The notes beneath the pieces are model-generated. The model saw only the letters and a list, made by a program, of their open reading frames with translations, did no database searches and was not told the origin of the DNA. DNA of 33,309 bases from Stagnimonas sp. Its GTDB lineage: Bacteria; Pseudomonadota; Gammaproteobacteria; Nevskiales; Nevskiaceae. Positions within the stretch are counted from its first letter, which is position 1. Every line of letters begins with the position of its first letter. The stretch is taken from positions 1 to 33,309 of the forward strand of contig JAUSQI010000169.1 in the NCBI GenBank assembly GCA_030652575.1, in the 5' to 3' direction. Made by a program: the position numbers and the translations under genes. Positions 29,830-33,309 of this stretch are shown one piece after another.

Positions 29830-31896
29830 TCAGCCGAAGCTGCGCAGCCGCTCGGCCGTGGATGCCGCGCGGGCACGCAGGGTTTGCAGCGCCTGCTGCA
29901 CCAACGGCTCGGGATTGAGCGGCTCGGCCAGACCGGAAGTGAGGTCTTCCACAAACTGGCTGGCGCGCATGGCGAGCACAATCACGCCATCGAAGCCGCT
30001 GAAATTGACGCGGTCCTGTTCCAGGTGCACACCCACCAGCGAGAGCCAGCGGTCGTCGCCGCGCTTGTAGTCGCGCACGCGAAACCATTGACCGGTCTTG
30101 AGCAGCGCCACTAGCGGGTCAGCCTCTGGCACGCCGGTGCGCATCTCATTGCTGGCGATGATGGGAGTGAGTGAATAAACGTCCGGCATATGGCTCATGG
30201 AAGTTGGCGTGGACGGGCGCCCTGGCGAAGGTGCAGAAACCATTGCAACACCCGTGCCGACCGGGGCATTGCCGGCTTCAGGCAGCGCTTTGGATGGTTT
30301 CGCACGCTGCGCTTCTTCTTCCAGCTCCGCATAGGCTTTTTCAAGCTCGGCGCAGACGTCGGCGATGTGCAGGTCCGGCAGCCCGACATCGAGAAAGATC
30401 GTGTGCAGCGCACGCAGCACCGCTTGCCGCTCTTCATGGCCGATGCACAGCGCAAAACTGTCGACGAAGCGCTCCAGCAGCTGACGCGCCTGCCGGGTCT
30501 GCGGCGAGGCCGCGCCGTGGCGCAGCATCAGCGTGCAGAGCAGCGGTAAAAATCCGCGCGTGAGCGCGCCCCTGGCGGCCGTCGGCAGCGAGAGGTCCAG
30601 CGTGCGCGCGTCGATCTCGCGAGTGGCCAGCGCGCGTATGCGGTGCAGCAGGCTTTCTCGGCGGGCGTCCTGCTCCCTGCTCATCTGCTGGCGAAATTGG
30701 TAGGCGAGATCGCCATCCAGCGGCAGCAGCATGGACAAGGCATCCATCGCGAACTGGCCGTGGATGCTGATGCGCGCCGCGATGTGCTTGAGTTCCAGCC
30801 GCAGCGGCGCCAGCGAATAACCTTGAAGACCGATGAAAGCGGCTTGCAGCAGCAACTCGTCCACCGCCTTCCGCACCGGATGCACCGCCTGGGTGAAAAA
30901 GGTGGGGTCGCAGAGCGCGGCCTTGATGATGGCCAGACGCAGCGATTCGAGCTCGGGCGCAAAAGCGGGCGGCAGTTCGGGCTCCGCGATCAGGCTGTCC
31001 ATCCAGCTGCCCGCCAGGGCCGTGATGAACCCCGCATCGCTGCCGCCGAAAGGAGGCTCTATGGCTCGCAGCAAAGCCTGCGCCAGCGTTGCGTCCGTGT
31101 CCGCAACTGGGGACGTGTGCAAAGCCCGCAAGGCTTGCAGCGTGGCGGCCGAGATCATCGGGGCAACATCTTGCGCCACCGCGTTATGCAGACGGTCCGA
31201 CAACGGCCGGGCGCGCTGCAAACCGAGCTGATCGAGTATCGCGAGCGCGGTCTGCACCAGCAGCGGCCAGGCGTTGAGCGCATGGCTTTCCACCAGCCGA
31301 TACGCCAGCACACGTTCAGACATCGCAAGCCCGGCGGCGCGCAGCGCCTGTGCAAAACAATCGGGCAGCGTGCTGGCATTCAAGGCGCTGCTCAGCGCCG
31401 GCAGGCCCAGGTCACGCGCCGCCCATTGCAGGCGAGACAGCAACTGGCGGCCGTCTTCGCCCGCCTTTTCTTCTGCCTGCTGTGCAAGGTGGCTGAGAAC
31501 GATGTTCTCTTCCATCTCTTCCGTCGGCAGCAGGCACAGGCGCTCCAGATCAAAAACGCCTGTCCTCGAAGATCGCTTGAGCGGATCGAACCGCGCCTTG
31601 AGCGCCGCGACGAAGCCGCGCACAAAAGCCGGCCGGTTCATCGACAGCGAGTGGCCGAGATCGAGCACCGCGCGGGTTTCGCTGGCATTGCGCGACTCGG
31701 CCAGCAGCGCTTGCACGGCGGCATCCATCTCATCGACAAACGCGCGGACGACGTCTTCGCCTGCCTGCACCATGCGCTCGCGCAGCTGCGCCTGCAGGGG
31801 ATGCGTCACCGACGCGGGTGCGCCCATCGCCTCACCCGCAAGCGGCTGCAATTGCAGCGGGCGTTGGGGATAGAGCGTCTGGATTTGAGCGGCCAT
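29830..31896 (-). CDS. DUF1631 family protein
   Basis: This 688-residue protein has no signal peptide and is predicted cytoplasmic. The DUF1631 features are the long helical body with HPVRKAVDELLLQAAFIG and the C-terminal beta domain (about 600-665) with VALLKTGQWFRVRDYKRGDDRWLSL, followed by DGVIVLAMRASQFVEDL; the latter resembles a PilZ-like fold. Between them a Ser/Pro-rich linker (about 560-590) follows an Ala/Glu coiled-coil. Some database entries call such proteins thymidine phosphorylase, which I think is wrong. c-di-GMP-related function is possible but unproven. It stands alone between alkB and metH. Confidence 0.85.
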   Translation of the reverse strand: MAAQIQTLYPQRPLQLQPLAGEAMGAPASVTHPLQAQLRERMVQAGEDVVRAFVDEMDAAVQALLAESRNASETRAVLDLGHSLSMNRPAFVRGFVAALKARFDPLKRSSRTGVFDLERLCLLPTEEMEENIVLSHLAQQAEEKAGEDGRQLLSRLQWAARDLGLPALSSALNASTLPDCFAQALRAAGLAMSERVLAYRLVESHALNAWPLLVQTALAILDQLGLQRARPLSDRLHNAVAQDVAPMISAATLQALRALHTSPVADTDATLAQALLRAIEPPFGGSDAGFITALAGSWMDSLIAEPELPPAFAPELESLRLAIIKAALCDPTFFTQAVHPVRKAVDELLLQAAFIGLQGYSLAPLRLELKHIAARISIHGQFAMDALSMLLPLDGDLAYQFRQQMSREQDARRESLLHRIRALATREIDARTLDLSLPTAARGALTRGFLPLLCTLMLRHGAASPQTRQARQLLERFVDSFALCIGHEERQAVLRALHTIFLDVGLPDLHIADVCAELEKAYAELEEEAQRAKPSKALPEAGNAPVGTGVAMVSAPSPGRPSTPTSMSHMPDVYSLTPIIASNEMRTGVPEADPLVALLKTGQWFRVRDYKRGDDRWLSLVGVHLEQDRVNFSGFDGVIVLAMRASQFVEDLTSGLAEPLNPEPLVQQALQTLRARAASTAERLRSFG

Positions 31897-31980
31897 GCGG
31901 TCACACTAGGCGCGACACCACTTGCCGCTGATGTGGCGAGACACAAGGCCATCGCCTGCTGACGAGCGGCGGTGCATCTT

Positions 31981-32008
31981 ATATCCGCTTATCCGCATAG
32001 GCGGATAA
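31981..32008. promoter_or_regulatory. Palindromic operator candidate upstream of metH
   Basis: TTATCCGC (31989-31996) and GCGGATAA (32001-32008) form a perfect 8-bp inverted repeat around ATAG. Directly before it lies another half-site, ATATCCGC (31981-31988), in direct orientation. The site is 34 bases from the metH ATG, and an extended -10-like TGATACACT follows it. Such a site fits a winged-helix repressor; SahR, an ArsR-family regulator of SAM-cycle genes in proteobacteria, is a candidate by context only. Confidence 0.55.
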
Positions 32009-32041
32009 TTGATACACTGCAAGGCCGCAAGGAGTTCACCT

Positions 32042-33309
32042 ATGGCTGCTGACGCATCTGCACCCTCATCAACCCCCAGCTCGCTGATCCGCCCCGACTG
32101 CACCGAGCAGCTGAAGGGCTTCCTGGCCGAGCGCGTGATGGTGATCGACGGCGCCATGGGTACGATGATCCAGGGCTACAAGCTCGAAGAAGAGGACTAT
32201 CGCGGCAAGCGCTTCGCCGACTGGCCGCACGACGTGAAGGGCAACAACGATCTCTTGGTGCTGACCCAGCCGCACATCGTGCAGGAGATCCACGGCAAAT
32301 ATCTGGAAGCCGGCGCGGATTTTCTCGAAACCAACACCTTCAACGCGACCACCATCTCGCTGCACGACTACGGCATGGGCGAGTTCGCCTACGAGTTCAA
32401 CTTTGAGGCCGCCAAGGTCGCACGCTCAGCCTGCGACGAGTGGACGGCCAAAACGCCGCACAAGCCGCGCTTCGTCTGCGGCACGCTCGGCCCGACGTCG
32501 CGCACCTGCTCGATCTCGCCGGACGTCAACGACCCCGGTGCCCGCAACGTCACCTACATGGAGCTGGTGACCGCCTACATCGAGCAGGGCAATGGCCTGA
32601 TCGACGGCGGCGCGGATGTGCTCTTGATCGAAACGATCTTCGACACGCTCAACGCCAAGGCCGCGATCTTCGCCTGCCTCACCCTGTTTGAAGAGCGCGG
32701 CCGCAAATGGCCGATCATCATCAGCGGCACTATCACCGATGCCTCGGGCCGCACGCTTTCAGGCCAGGTGACCGAAGCATTCTGGAACTCGATCTGCCAT
32801 GCCAAGCCGCTCGCCGTGGGCCTCAACTGCGCACTCGGCGGCAAGGACATGCGCCCCTACATCGCCGAGCTGGCACGCGTCGCCGACTGCTATGTGAGCT
32901 GCTATCCGAACGCTGGTTTGCCGAACGCTTTCGGCGAGTACGACGAGCGCCCGGACGAGACGGCGGCCATCATCAAGGAGTTCGCCGAGAGCGGTCTCGT
33001 CAACATCGTCGGCGGCTGCTGCGGCACTTCGCCGGGACACATCGGCGCGATTGCGCAGGCCGTGGTGGGGATTCCGCCGCGCAAGCAATCGACACCGCCC
33101 AAGGCCTTGCGCCTTGCAGGCCTCGAACCTTTCACGATCGGCCTCGAAGGCGAGCGACAGCTGTTCGTCAACGTCGGCGAGCGCACCAACATCACCGGCT
33201 CGGCCAAGTTCCGCGACCTCATCAAGTCCGGTGACTACACCACCGCCGTCGCGGTGGCGCGCCAGCAGGTGGAGGCGGGCGCGCAGATCATCGACGTCAA
33301 CATGGACGA
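32042..33309 (+). CDS. metH: Cobalamin-dependent methionine synthase, 5' part
   Basis: MetH transfers a methyl group from methyl-tetrahydrofolate via cobalamin to homocysteine. The frame is open to the window end, giving 422 residues of a protein normally near 1,200. The homocysteine domain (about 25-345) shows [24 protein letters not shown] and the zinc ligands in GLNCALG and VGGCCGTSP. The start of the folate domain follows: [23 protein letters not shown] at 32029-32034, seven bases before ATG 32042, fixes the start. The gene continues beyond the window, so completeness and the presence of the B12 and activation domains cannot be judged. Confidence 0.97.
   Translation, partial: MAADASAPSSTPSSLIRPDCTEQLKGFLAERVMVIDGAMGTMIQGYKLEEEDYRGKRFADWPHDVKGNNDLLVLTQPHIVQEIHGKYLEAGADFLETNTFNATTISLHDYGMGEFAYEFNFEAAKVARSACDEWTAKTPHKPRFVCGTLGPTSRTCSISPDVNDPGARNVTYMELVTAYIEQGNGLIDGGADVLLIETIFDTLNAKAAIFACLTLFEERGRKWPIIISGTITDASGRTLSGQVTEAFWNSICHAKPLAVGLNCALGGKDMRPYIAELARVADCYVSCYPNAGLPNAFGEYDERPDETAAIIKEFAESGLVNIVGGCCGTSPGHIGAIAQAVVGIPPRKQSTPPKALRLAGLEPFTIGLEGERQLFVNVGERTNITGSAKFRDLIKSGDYTTAVAVARQQVEAGAQIIDVNMD

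Overview
The window is a high-GC, gene-dense stretch of a proteobacterial chromosome. The run of his genes into tatABC, the split-alpha transhydrogenase, PpnP, YhhQ, a DUF1631 protein, MetH, and an AlkB/rubredoxin pair suggest a hydrocarbon-degrading gammaproteobacterium, perhaps near Nevskiales/Solimonadaceae. A betaproteobacterium cannot be excluded, because the his-tat order is shared. This placement is inference. I see no tRNA, rRNA, CRISPR array, insertion sequence or prophage.

Layout. (1) 1-4681, plus strand: 3' part of hisB, then hisH, hisA, hisF, hisE, tatA, tatB, tatC. A G-rich/C-rich inverted repeat separates hisA from hisF, and hisI is absent between hisF and hisE. (2) 4718-6647: OmpR-type response regulator and histidine kinase. 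A small Lys/Pro/Ala-rich protein follows (6764-7033). (3) 7037-11283, minus strand: a compact five-gene run, slipin, NfeD, hemolysin-III-like protein, PPK2 and an AmpG-like MFS carrier. (4) 11405-13370, plus strand: a secreted 11-residue-repeat protein, an ECF sigma factor, a small one-TM protein (possible anti-sigma) and a DUF3106 protein. (5) 13380-14185, minus strand: YhhQ-type queuosine precursor transporter with a possible coupled 34-codon upstream ORF. (6) 14320-17244, minus strand: a 974-residue multidomain lipoprotein bounded by two near-identical hairpin terminators. (7) 17486-20388, minus strand: pntA1-pntA2-pntB. (8) 20473-21390: an unrecognised secreted protein and ppnP.

(9) 21645-28189 is the most interesting part. 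A DUF4331 exported protein and a small lipoprotein (plus strand) converge on a minus-strand set of exported TPR protein, HupE/UreJ-like membrane protein and TonB-dependent receptor. Together these would form a complete envelope path: outer-membrane receptor, periplasmic factors, inner-membrane carrier. I suggest it is an uncharacterised uptake or handling system, plausibly for a transition metal. The DUF4331 protein should mature with an N-terminal Ser-Ser-His (ATCUN-like) and the HupE-like protein with an N-terminal His plus an EF-hand-type loop.

(10) 28267-29687, minus strand: rubredoxin and alkane 1-monooxygenase AlkB, behind a strong promoter overlapped by a TetR-type palindrome. (11) 29830-31896, minus strand: DUF1631 protein. 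(12) 32042 to the window end, plus strand: 5' part of metH behind a palindromic putative operator.

No stretch over about 260 bases lacks a gene. The longest gaps are 21391-21644, 17245-17485 and, if the small ORF is real, 14186-14319; each is described.
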